Assembly: GCF_036967205.1 (NCBI RefSeq)
Contig: NZ_CP146022.1
Coordinates: 7,130,001-7,194,000 of the forward strand
Direction: 5' to 3'
Source: Streptomyces sp. Q6
Lineage (GTDB): Bacteria > Actinomycetota > Actinomycetes > Streptomycetales > Streptomycetaceae
Length of the DNA stretch: 64,000 bases
Shown here piece by piece: positions 56,449 to 64,000 of this stretch; position 1 is the first letter of the stretch; every line of letters starts with the position of its first letter. Below the pieces are notes generated by a model. The model searched no databases and was not told where the DNA came from. It saw nothing but the letters and a program-made list of their open reading frames with translations. The translations under genes were made by a program, and so were the position numbers.

Positions 56449-58074
56449 TCAGGGGACGGGACCGTCGTCCTCGAGGCGCCGGATCACCGAGAGCGCTTCG
56501 GCGACCTCGGCGGTCATCTCGTCGTCCTCCCCGTACACCACGCACAGGTCGGCGTGGAGCGGCTCCAGGACAGCGCGGGCATCCGGGGCCCGGCCCTGTG
56601 CGAGGAGCAGCATGCCGATGTCGCGGCGCAGGTCGAGGGCTTCCTCGCTGGCGTCACCGTCGATGGTGCGGACGAGGCCGAGTACGTCGCTGAGGGTGGC
56701 GAGCGCCTCGGTGACCTGACCGAGTTCGCCACGGCAGCGGGCAGCCTGGGCGCGGCAGGCGCGGGCCTGTTCTCCGGTGGGTCCTTCGGTACGGGCATAG
56801 GCGTCGGTGAGTTGGTCGAACTCGGGCAGGGCGGCCCGGTAGTCGCCTCCCAGAAGCCAGATCGCGGCCCGGAAGCTGCGCAGGTCGAGTACCCGCTTGT
56901 TATCCGCACCGAGCGCTTGCGCGGCCGGCTGCACTACCTCGCCGATCACCTCGGCGGCCTGTGCGAACCGCTCCTCCTCCAGGAGCAGGTTCGCATGATC
57001 CCGAGCCTCCTTGATCGCCTGGCGTACGGAATCCGGAACCGGCGCGGGCACGACAGCTGGCACGGACGCCGTGGGCGTCGCCTGTGCGGAGGGAGTCCGG
57101 GCGCGGGCACGTGGCGCGTACGGTCGGCGGAAGATCCCGGTCGGGTCGGGGGCTCCGGCCCAGTCGCCGAGTTCGGTGGGGGTGGGCCCGTCCTCACCGG
57201 GCTGCGGAAGGAACGGCCGCAGCCGCTCGTACACCTCCTGCACGTCGGCCGGCCGTGCCTCGGGCGCCTTGCGCAGCAGGTGCAGGACCAACTCTTCCAA
57301 CGCGGCGGGCACCTCGGCCCGCAGCTCCCGCAGCGGAGTGGGCGCGGCACTGACCTGCTGGTACATCAGCGAGAACTCACTGTCACCGGTGAACACGACG
57401 CGCCCGCTGAGTAGTTCGTGCAGCACGCAGCCGAGCGCGTACAGATCGGTCTGCGGTGTGATGCGTCCGTTGCGCACCTGCTCCGGCGCCATGTACTGGT
57501 ACGTACCGATGGGTGTCCCGGTCGCCGTCAGCTTGGTGACGTCGGTGCGCAGAATGGCGGCGATGCCGAAGTCGAGCACCTTCACGGTCCCGTCGCGGGC
57601 GATGAGGATGTTCCCCGGCTTCAGGTCCCGGTGAATCACCGGGACCTCGTGCGCATACGACAGAACAGTGGCGACCTGGGCCGCCATCGCGACCGCCCAG
57701 CCGATCGGCAGCAGCGGCCGGTTCGGCCCCGTCCAGCGGCTCAGTGGCACCCCGTCGACCAGTTCCATCACCAGGAACAGCCGCTCGTAACTGTCGTCGA
57801 GCACGGCGTCGTACACCTGCGGCACCCCGGGGTGCTGGATCCGCGCGGTGATCCTGGCCTCCCGCCGGAACCGCTTGGCGAACTCCACCGCCAGCTCCGC
57901 CGACGTCACCGACTGCTGCCGGATCAGCTTGACGGCGACCGGCCGGTCGAGCACCGCGTCGTAGCCACGCCACACGGTGCCCATGCCGCCCTCGTCGAGC
58001 TGCTCGCGCAATTCGTACCGGCCGGCGATCGGCGGCTGCTCGTGGTGGTCGTCGTGGCCCTGTTCCTGTGGCAC
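56449..58074 (-). CDS. Serine/threonine protein kinase with C-terminal helical repeats
   Basis: 541 residues from the preferred GTG at 58074; the frame stays open to 58305 but that extension is low-complexity and an ATG at 58224 cannot be excluded. The kinase domain has LDEGGMGTVWRGYDAVLD, PVAVKLIRQQ (catalytic lysine), VIHRDLKPGNIL, KVLDFGIAAI and GTYQYMAPEQ, all intact. After a Pro/Ala linker comes a TPR-like helical region (residues 360-530, e.g. HANLLLEEERFAQAAEVIGE). There is no transmembrane segment, unlike many PknB-type kinases, so it is cytoplasmic. Position inside a defence-like segment suggests phosphorylation-based immunity, as for Stk-type systems (inference). Confidence 0.85.
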   Translation of the reverse strand: MPQEQGHDDHHEQPPIAGRYELREQLDEGGMGTVWRGYDAVLDRPVAVKLIRQQSVTSAELAVEFAKRFRREARITARIQHPGVPQVYDAVLDDSYERLFLVMELVDGVPLSRWTGPNRPLLPIGWAVAMAAQVATVLSYAHEVPVIHRDLKPGNILIARDGTVKVLDFGIAAILRTDVTKLTATGTPIGTYQYMAPEQVRNGRITPQTDLYALGCVLHELLSGRVVFTGDSEFSLMYQQVSAAPTPLRELRAEVPAALEELVLHLLRKAPEARPADVQEVYERLRPFLPQPGEDGPTPTELGDWAGAPDPTGIFRRPYAPRARARTPSAQATPTASVPAVVPAPVPDSVRQAIKEARDHANLLLEEERFAQAAEVIGEVVQPAAQALGADNKRVLDLRSFRAAIWLLGGDYRAALPEFDQLTDAYARTEGPTGEQARACRAQAARCRGELGQVTEALATLSDVLGLVRTIDGDASEEALDLRRDIGMLLLAQGRAPDARAVLEPLHADLCVVYGEDDEMTAEVAEALSVIRRLEDDGPVP

Positions 58075-58321
58075 CTTGCCCCCGTCGTGGCTGCGCTGCG
58101 TACGGTCACGGTCGGAATGATTCTCCCGGCTGCCGTGATCTTCCGTCCAGCGAGACCGGGAAAGGGGGCGTCCGGTTCCCGTAGGCGCGGACCGTACGGG
58201 AACCAGCGCCGGTAGCGCACCCATGTGGCCTCGCCTGAGGATCCGTTGACGCAGCATGTGGGCCCGCATAGAGCACCCTCGTGTGTACGGCGGGCCCACC
58301 CGCATCCGAACCCGTACGGAC

Positions 58322-61300
58322 CTACTCGTCCATGTCCGCCTCCTGGCGGATCATCTTCCAGGCGGCCCGCCGTGCGCTGCGATCCAGGTTCGACTTGAAG
58401 CTGCGGTCCGGAGCGAAGTACCTGCGGCCCATGCCGGTGATCGTCTCGATGTGGTCGCCCATCTTCTCCTCGAAGACCTTGTCGAAGACCTTGCCGAAGT
58501 TGTCCTCGTCGTTGACGACGGCCGCGGCCCGCACCTTCGGGTCGGCCTTCGCCTCCTCGAAGGGACGCGCGAGGTCCGCCTCGGTGAACTCGGTCCCGAA
58601 CTTCGCGTTGAACTTGTCGATCAACTCGGAGAGCAGCGACGTCTCCTGCTCCTTCGCACCGCCCGTGCCCTCCCCGAAGCCGGGCAGCGTAGCCGCGCCC
58701 TCCGCGGTCAGCGACTTGTCGTGCTCACCGGTCTTCTCCACTCGCAGGTGGCTGAGGTCGACGGCCCCTATGTCCACGCCGCCGTCACTGCGGCCGCGCA
58801 ACCGCGTGAGCAGGAAACGTCCGTACAGGTGCAGCCGCTCCAAGTCGCCGTCCCGATACGGCACGATCTGCGCCAGGAACCCGTACTTGCGGACGTAGTC
58901 GTTGAGGTCGGCGCGGAAGTCCTCGGCCGTCTCGACGTCCTCCTCCACCTCGTCGTTGTCACGCAGCTGCTCGTAGCGTGCGACGGCAGGCGAGAGCAGC
59001 CGGTACAGCTCGGCGTGCAGCTTCTCCCACTTGGCCTGCGAGCCGGCCGCCTTCTCCTTCGCATCGAGGAACGCGGCGGCGAACTCGTCCATCTCGCTCT
59101 CGGAGATGATCGGCGCGGCCATGACCCTGCTCTGCGCGGTGTAGAGCAGGTTCGGGTCGGAGGGCAGCGTGGTCGCTTCCTCGAAGTACGGGCGGAACGC
59201 CTCCTGGATGTCGTCGGCGTCGTTCACGAAGTCGAGCACGGCCAGGTCGGCCTGGCTCTTCCGCTCGGCGGTCCGGTTCAGCCGGGACAGCGTCTGGACG
59301 GCGGAGATCCCGGACAGCTTCTTGTTCACGTACATCGTGGTCAGCAGCGGCTGGTCGAAGCCGGTCTGGTACTTCTCGGCCACGACCAGGATCTTGTACT
59401 CCTGCTGGCCCCGGCCGCCCGCCTTCACCGCCTTGTCGTCGGCCCTGGTGTACTCGAACGCCTTCGGTAGTGCGCTCTCCGCGAGCTCGCCGTTCTCCTG
59501 CGACTCGGTGCGCTCCTCACCGTCCAGGGTGACGGAACCGGAGTACGCGACCAGGACACCGAGATCCGGGTACTTGGTGTCGTACTCGCGGTCCGCGATG
59601 TAGCTCTTGATCGCGCGTGCGGTATCGGCCGCGGACTGCCGCGACGAGGTCACCACCATCGCCTTGGCGCGCCCGCCGAGCCGCCCGCGCGTGTGCGCCA
59701 CGAAGTGCTCCACGATCACCTGCGCGTGCTGGGAGACAGTCGTCTCGTGCGTCAGCGCGTAGCGCGCGAGCAGCGCGTTCGCCTTGCTCGGGTCGACTTC
59801 CTTCTCGTCCGGATTCTGGTTCACCAGCTTCCAGTACGTGTTGTACGTGACGTAGTTGCGCAGCGGGTCGAGGATGAACCCTTCCTCGATGGCCTGGCGC
59901 ATCGAGTACGTGTGGAAGGGCTTGTACGTGGCCTCGCCGCCGGTGTCGTCGATCGTCCCGAAGAGCTCGAGGGTCTTGGCCTTGGGGGTGGCGGTGAAGG
60001 CGAAGTAGGAGATGTTGGGCGCCATGGCCCGCTCCTCGGCGCGCTGAGTAAGCGCCTCCTCCAGGGTTTCCGGCTTCCTGCGCCGGGCCTTGGCCGTGCC
60101 GGCGCCCTCGTCGTCAGAGTCCGAGTCGAGGCCGAGATCCCGCAGGACCTCGCGTACGGAGGTAGCGGCGTCGCCGGACTGCGAGGAGTGCGCCTCGTCG
60201 ACGATGATCGCGAAGGTGGTGCCCTGGATCTCGGTCGGGTTGCGCTTGAGGTAGTCGACGAGGGCCGGGAAGGAGTGCAGGGTGACTGTGACGATCTTAC
60301 CGGTGTCGCGGGAGAGCGCACGGGCGAGCTGTTCGCTCTTCGCGCCGTGCTTCTCGTCGATCTTCACGACCAGTCCGTCGGTGAGGCTGAAGCTGCCGAC
60401 TGTCTCGCGGAGCTGGGAGTCCAGGTTGCGGCGGTCGGTGATCACGATGGTCTTGTCGAAGACCGGTTTGCCCGGCTTGATGTAACCGCCGGTCAGCGCC
60501 TCAGTGTTGAGGGCACGCGGGTCGATCGGGGCGTGCAGGTCGGACAGCCGGTGGGCGAGCCAGCCGATGGTGTTGGACTTGCCGGAACCGGCCGAGGCCA
60601 TGATCAGGTAGTTGTGCCCGGTGCCGTTCTTCGCCGCGTGTGCGGTGAGCTTCTTGACGACGTCCCACTGGTGGTACCGGGGGAAGATCGTGGAGCGGGT
60701 GTGGCCGCCGCCGGGCGTCTTCTCCTTCTTCTGGTGGACGTAACGCTGCAGCAGATCCAGCCAGTTGTCGCGCTCCCAGACCTGTTCCCACAGGTAGGAG
60801 GTGGCGTACTGGCCGAAGGCGGTGGGGGCGGGGTTGCCAGCTCCACCGGGGCGGCCGGGGCCGTCCGAGCCGGTGTTGAAGGGCAGGAAGCGGGTGTTCT
60901 TGCCCTTGAGCTGGGTGGCGACGAAGACCAGGTCGGGGTCGACGGCGAAGTTCGCGATGGAACGGTGCCGGAAGATCGGCTCGGTGGGGTCGCGGTCGGT
61001 GCGGTACTGCTCCTTGGCGTGCTCGACGCCCTGACCGGTGAGCGGGTTCTTCAGCTCGGCGGTGGCGAGGGGGATCCCGTTGAGGAAGAGCGTGAGGTCG
61101 AGCCGGTTGTCCCAGTCGGCCTGCTTGGTGGCGTACCGCAGCTCGCGGACGACGGTCAGACGGTTGGCCCGGTAGCCGTCGAGCACCGAGTCGTCGGCGA
61201 CGAGGTTCGGCCGGAAGTACGCGACGTACAGCTTCACGCCCCGGTCCTTGAGGCCCTTGCGGAGTACGGTGAGCAGCCCCTCCTCGGCGATCGCCTTGTC

Positions 61301-61531
61301 GAGGCGGCGGGCGAAGCCGGCCTGGGCCTCGTTGACGTCGCCGCCGTAGACGTTGACGAGCTGGTGCCACTCGTCGGCCTGGGTGGCGCCGATGAACGTG
61401 AACAGCTCGTTGGTGTCCAGCCCGATGTCGGCGCTGTAGTCCTCGGGCTGTGCCTCGCGCCAGCCGCGTTCGAGCATCGAGGCGACTATGGCGTCGCCGA
61501 AGGCGGATTCGGTGTGGATCGCTGCGGCCAT
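58322..61531 (-). CDS. hsdR: Type I restriction-modification system restriction subunit HsdR
   Basis: 1069 residues, the usual length. The N-terminal PD-(D/E)XK nuclease site is visible as RLDLTLFLNG and ATAELKNPL (Asp145, Glu159, Lys161). The translocase follows: Walker A in MASAGSGKSNTIGW near 312, DEAH in FAIIVDEAHSSQSGD, a TATPKAKT motif III and RecA2 motifs with LVVAEKYQTGFDQPLL and QTLSRLNRTA. It cuts unmethylated DNA after ATP-driven translocation. ATG at 61531 is 3 bases after the stop of the DUF4276-like gene. The methylase gene is not in the window and must lie beyond the right edge, upstream in transcription. Confidence 0.95.
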   Translation of the reverse strand: MAAAIHTESAFGDAIVASMLERGWREAQPEDYSADIGLDTNELFTFIGATQADEWHQLVNVYGGDVNEAQAGFARRLDKAIAEEGLLTVLRKGLKDRGVKLYVAYFRPNLVADDSVLDGYRANRLTVVRELRYATKQADWDNRLDLTLFLNGIPLATAELKNPLTGQGVEHAKEQYRTDRDPTEPIFRHRSIANFAVDPDLVFVATQLKGKNTRFLPFNTGSDGPGRPGGAGNPAPTAFGQYATSYLWEQVWERDNWLDLLQRYVHQKKEKTPGGGHTRSTIFPRYHQWDVVKKLTAHAAKNGTGHNYLIMASAGSGKSNTIGWLAHRLSDLHAPIDPRALNTEALTGGYIKPGKPVFDKTIVITDRRNLDSQLRETVGSFSLTDGLVVKIDEKHGAKSEQLARALSRDTGKIVTVTLHSFPALVDYLKRNPTEIQGTTFAIIVDEAHSSQSGDAATSVREVLRDLGLDSDSDDEGAGTAKARRRKPETLEEALTQRAEERAMAPNISYFAFTATPKAKTLELFGTIDDTGGEATYKPFHTYSMRQAIEEGFILDPLRNYVTYNTYWKLVNQNPDEKEVDPSKANALLARYALTHETTVSQHAQVIVEHFVAHTRGRLGGRAKAMVVTSSRQSAADTARAIKSYIADREYDTKYPDLGVLVAYSGSVTLDGEERTESQENGELAESALPKAFEYTRADDKAVKAGGRGQQEYKILVVAEKYQTGFDQPLLTTMYVNKKLSGISAVQTLSRLNRTAERKSQADLAVLDFVNDADDIQEAFRPYFEEATTLPSDPNLLYTAQSRVMAAPIISESEMDEFAAAFLDAKEKAAGSQAKWEKLHAELYRLLSPAVARYEQLRDNDEVEEDVETAEDFRADLNDYVRKYGFLAQIVPYRDGDLERLHLYGRFLLTRLRGRSDGGVDIGAVDLSHLRVEKTGEHDKSLTAEGAATLPGFGEGTGGAKEQETSLLSELIDKFNAKFGTEFTEADLARPFEEAKADPKVRAAAVVNDEDNFGKVFDKVFEEKMGDHIETITGMGRRYFAPDRSFKSNLDRSARRAAWKMIRQEADMDE

Positions 61532-61534
61532 GGC

Positions 61535-62149
61535 TTACTTGTCTCCCCGTTTGCCAGTGATGAGGTAGTTCACGTCTCTGCAGAACTTGTCGAAGGAGGG
61601 CGAGTTCCGGCGGGCCATCTCCATGTCGAAGACCTCGGCGAGCGCCGCCTGGTCCGCGTTCGGTTTGTAGGGCTGACCGTCGGTACGGTGATGGGTGAGC
61701 CAGCCCTTGCAGTCCCGGCGGGTCTCGCAGTCGGCAGGTACGGCGAGATCGTGGGCAAGCTCTCGGTGTCCGCCGAGTGAAGGCGCGGCAGCGATGAACC
61801 ACGCCTCGAACTCACGGTTCGCGAGCACCACGGAGACCCTCCGGTCCGGCCTCGCCGCCTTCGCGCGCCGAAGAAGCTCAGGGCCCAGGCCGGCCGGGCA
61901 GTCGTCGTCCGCGTCGATCACGACCAGGACCCCGCCCGGTGCCTGGGCGGGAACACGGCGGGCGACCTCATCGACCGCGGACTCGATACCGCCGGCCTTG
62001 ACCAGGTGACCGCGTCCGATACGGTGCGGCTTGCGTACATGGGCATCCCAGATCTCCGCCTCGTATGCGAGACGCCGGAGCAGCGTGGGCAAGGCTGACA
62101 GTTCTCCCTCGCCTTCGACGACGGAACCGATGGTCACCCGTTCACTCAT
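61535..62149 (-). CDS. DUF4276-like (TOPRIM-type) protein paired with the ATPase
   Basis: 204 residues. A TOPRIM-like order is seen: SVVEGEGELSALPTLLRRL at the start (the conserved Glu), GGVLVVIDADDDCPAGLG near 85 (DxD) and LANREFEAWFIAA, a hallmark of the DUF4276 family. It ends in a basic region. ATG at 62149 overlaps the end of the ATPase gene by 8 bases, indicating translational coupling. ATPase plus TOPRIM-type pairs are known as abortive-infection or anti-phage systems (AbiL, RloA-RloB, PARIS); this pair is probably of that kind. Confidence 0.8.
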   Translation of the reverse strand: MSERVTIGSVVEGEGELSALPTLLRRLAYEAEIWDAHVRKPHRIGRGHLVKAGGIESAVDEVARRVPAQAPGGVLVVIDADDDCPAGLGPELLRRAKAARPDRRVSVVLANREFEAWFIAAAPSLGGHRELAHDLAVPADCETRRDCKGWLTHHRTDGQPYKPNADQAALAEVFDMEMARRNSPSFDKFCRDVNYLITGKRGDK

Positions 62150-63437
62150 CGCGACCCCCACCGGACTCCTGGGCGTCACTGGTGAGTTCGGGCTCCAACT
62201 GGTCCGACCGCAGCAGGTCTTCGATCGTGGAGAGCCCGTCGGTGATGATGCCGCGGCTGATGCCGTCGAGTGGACCGATCACCGTCGCTCCGTCCTGAGA
62301 CGCGACCATCTTCACCGCGTCGAGGTCGGCCTCCTTACGGTCGAAGAGCTGACTGCTCTGGCTGGTTCCCAGGACCTGCACGTGGTTGCTCGCCTCGGTG
62401 AGCGCGTCGTACAGGGCTCCGGCGGCCATCGGGTGCAGACCCAGTTCGGGCTCTTCCACGGCGACGAGGCGGATCCTGCCGTCGCGGGCGCGAGGCTGGA
62501 AGAGCGCGGCGAGCAGGCCGATCGCGCGGATGGTTCCGTCGGACATGGACTCGGCCCGAAAGGTTCGGGAAGGCTGTCCAGCGGCTGGCGCCAGGGTCAT
62601 CTGAGCGGCGACGTAATCACCGGCACCTGAGGTCGGCGACGGCTCCACGCTGGTGAGGCCGGGGACGATGGCCGCCATGTAGGCGTCGATCCGCCTGCGT
62701 ACGACCGGGTCCAGCTGGCTCAGTGTGGCACCGAGGTTGCCGCCGTCCTCGGACATGAGCGCGTTGGTGGTGAGCGGCCTGGGCTCCCGAAGCGCGGCCA
62801 GGGCCGGATCGTAGAAGAACATGCCCGCGAGGCCGCGGTGGAGGGCGGCGTACACGGGACGGGTGCCGGCACTGGGCAGGTACAGGCTGTCCGTCTCGAC
62901 CAAGCCCGTGACCCCGTTCATGTTGGGTGAACTCGGGAACTCGGAGTCCCTGACGAACTCTGCGGTGCGCGAGAAGCGGGCGGCCCGGCTTCCGTCCGGG
63001 GCGGTGAGCTCGCAGTCCTCGGTGTGGACGAACAGTTCTTCCTGCACCCCGTCCTCCGGCCCGGACGGCTCCGGCCCGTACCCGATGTCGAACGAGTAGG
63101 TTCCGTCCAAGTACGCGAGCGTTCCGCTCGCCTGCCTGCCTGGAACAGCAGAGGCAGGCAGGCGGACGCCTACGGTGATCCGGCATAGATCCGCCGGTTC
63201 CGGGTCCCGCCGCAAGACATTCAGGAGCCCGCCACGCGCGTCCACGGCCGGACCGAGCCCAGACGCGAGCGCGTCCCGTACGAAACGGAGAGCGTCCAGG
63301 AAGTTGGACTTCCCGGCCGCGTTCAGTCCGAGCAGCACGTTGAAGGCACCGAGCGACACGTCGCACGAGGCGATGGACTTGAAGTTCTCGATACGGACAC
63401 GGGTGACGAACGGGGCGGCGGGTGCGGTGTCGCTCAT
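62142..63437 (-). CDS. AAA15/OLD-like ATPase inserted in the type I restriction operon
   Basis: 431-residue ABC/SMC-like ATPase. It starts with TRVRIENFKSIASCDVSLG, typical of RecF/OLD-type proteins, followed by Walker A LLGLNAAGKSNFLDAL (Gly37-Ser44). The signature is RAESMSDGTIRAIGLLAALF and Walker B is RLVAVEEPELGLHPMA, then a D-loop histidine region. It lacks its own nuclease domain, which is presumably supplied by the adjoining DUF4276-like protein. The ATG overlaps the hsdS stop (ATGA), so specificity subunit, ATPase, partner and HsdR are one operon. Confidence 0.88.
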   Translation of the reverse strand: MSDTAPAAPFVTRVRIENFKSIASCDVSLGAFNVLLGLNAAGKSNFLDALRFVRDALASGLGPAVDARGGLLNVLRRDPEPADLCRITVGVRLPASAVPGRQASGTLAYLDGTYSFDIGYGPEPSGPEDGVQEELFVHTEDCELTAPDGSRAARFSRTAEFVRDSEFPSSPNMNGVTGLVETDSLYLPSAGTRPVYAALHRGLAGMFFYDPALAALREPRPLTTNALMSEDGGNLGATLSQLDPVVRRRIDAYMAAIVPGLTSVEPSPTSGAGDYVAAQMTLAPAAGQPSRTFRAESMSDGTIRAIGLLAALFQPRARDGRIRLVAVEEPELGLHPMAAGALYDALTEASNHVQVLGTSQSSQLFDRKEADLDAVKMVASQDGATVIGPLDGISRGIITDGLSTIEDLLRSDQLEPELTSDAQESGGGRDE

Positions 63438-64000
63438 GACCCGTCAACTCCTCGACCGGAGGCGGTGGAGACGTCGAACTGGCCGGTTACGGCGGCGGTG
63501 ATGAGGGCCTGACGGCGTTCGTTGAGCAGTGCCACCTGGCGGCTCACCTTGTCCGCGAGATTGTCGATCTTGGCATTCTGGTGGCGGATCGAGGCAACGA
63601 TCTCGATTTGCTCATCCAGAGGCGGCAGTGGGATGCGCAGCATTTGGAGATCTGGAACATAGATCGTCTTATGGGTGGACCCCATAGCCAGCCGACCCAG
63701 CAGATCGGAGCGCATGGCGCGAAGGCACCACAGGAGGTAGTACGGGTTCAGGAGCGGACCGCACGTCCAGGTCACGAAGTCCTGGCTCGTGGCCATATCC
63801 AGCCCCATGACTCCGGAATATCCTGCGGACGCGGTGCGGCAGAGGAACACAGTTCCTACCGGATGTAGCTCGGCCGAGGAATTCGCGATACCCAATTCGC
63901 TGATTTTTTCACGGGTTTCGTGAAGGTCTTCCAGGCGGTCGTCTCGGACCTGCTTTACTTCGCCGGTTGTGATCCAAGGGATCGTGCAGCCTGTCCACCA
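63434..64000 (-). CDS. hsdS: Type I restriction-modification specificity subunit HsdS, C-terminal part (5' end outside window)
   Basis: The frame remains open to the right edge, so the start is not in the window; 188 residues are seen. They form the second half of an HsdS protein: IPWITTGEVKQVRDDRLEDL, then LHPVGTVFLCRTASAG (the target-recognition domain start), MGLDMATSQDFVTWTCGPL, and the conserved central/C-terminal coiled-coil with RIPLPPLDEQIEIVASIRHQ and LADKVSRQVALLNERRQALI. It sets the DNA sequence recognised by the HsdMSR complex. Its stop overlaps the ATPase start. Confidence 0.92.
   Translation of the reverse strand, partial: WWTGCTIPWITTGEVKQVRDDRLEDLHETREKISELGIANSSAELHPVGTVFLCRTASAGYSGVMGLDMATSQDFVTWTCGPLLNPYYLLWCLRAMRSDLLGRLAMGSTHKTIYVPDLQMLRIPLPPLDEQIEIVASIRHQNAKIDNLADKVSRQVALLNERRQALITAAVTGQFDVSTASGRGVDGS

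Overview
The window looks like a Streptomyces chromosome segment. GC content is very high, third codon positions are almost always G or C, and GTG starts, Tat and lipoprotein export signals and stop/start overlaps are common. The single tRNA gene lacks an encoded CCA end. Reading left to right there are four blocks.

(1) About 1-9.6 kb holds a sugar uptake and catabolism operon. It encodes a ribose-type ABC importer (ATPase cut by the window edge, permease, Tat-lipoprotein binding protein), a Gfo/Idh/MocA dehydrogenase and a TIM-barrel isomerase. Two secreted proteins follow: a PQQ-type sugar dehydrogenase with PKD and carbohydrate-binding domains, and a ThuA-DUF1080 protein. Together they suggest oxidation of sugars, probably through 3-keto intermediates, outside the cell with uptake of the products.

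(2) About 9.6-18 kb is an actinobacterial 'EDB/Ebo' cluster: myo-inositol-1-phosphate-synthase-like protein, UbiA-type prenyltransferase (eboC, disrupted by four frameshifts), TIM-barrel isomerase, eboA, TatD hydrolase (eboB), eboE and an alkaline-phosphatase-fold enzyme. The genes are mostly translationally coupled. A Tat-exported TIM-barrel protein follows.

(3) About 18-49.5 kb is a very large oxalate/formate locus. It carries two OFA antiporters, three formyl-CoA:oxalate CoA-transferases (two nearly identical and inverted), oxalyl-CoA decarboxylase, a candidate oxalate-CoA ligase, NDP-forming acyl-CoA synthetases (one fused, one two-subunit) and an aldehyde dehydrogenase. It also has an NAD-type formate dehydrogenase operon, FdhD, a second molybdopterin oxidoreductase, carbonic anhydrase, ketopantoate reductase, two FCD-type GntR regulators and a LysR regulator. 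The implied flow is oxalate import, activation to oxalyl-CoA, decarboxylation to formyl-CoA, transfer of CoA back to oxalate, oxidation of formate to CO2 with NADH, and CO2 hydration. Two shared DNA motifs tie the dispersed promoters together: a wTTGCATACAGTAT-type palindrome at seven promoters, and an ATAG-N7-YTAT LysR-type motif in a conserved promoter at two.

(4) From about 49.8 kb to the right edge lies an apparent genomic island at the 3' end of a tRNA-Leu(GAG) gene. It begins with a decayed serine recombinase and broken NUDIX and nucleotide-sugar dehydrogenase genes. A defence-like segment follows: an endonuclease-like orphan, a RelE-like/UvrD-type helicase, a Ser/Thr kinase with repeats, and a type I restriction operon (hsdS, hsdR) with an ATPase plus DUF4276-like pair inserted between the specificity and restriction subunits.

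Several genes carry single-base frameshifts, mostly -1 in C or G runs. These may be true decay or sequence error, so they are annotated with both readings. No CRISPR array, rRNA gene or recognisable insertion sequence was seen.
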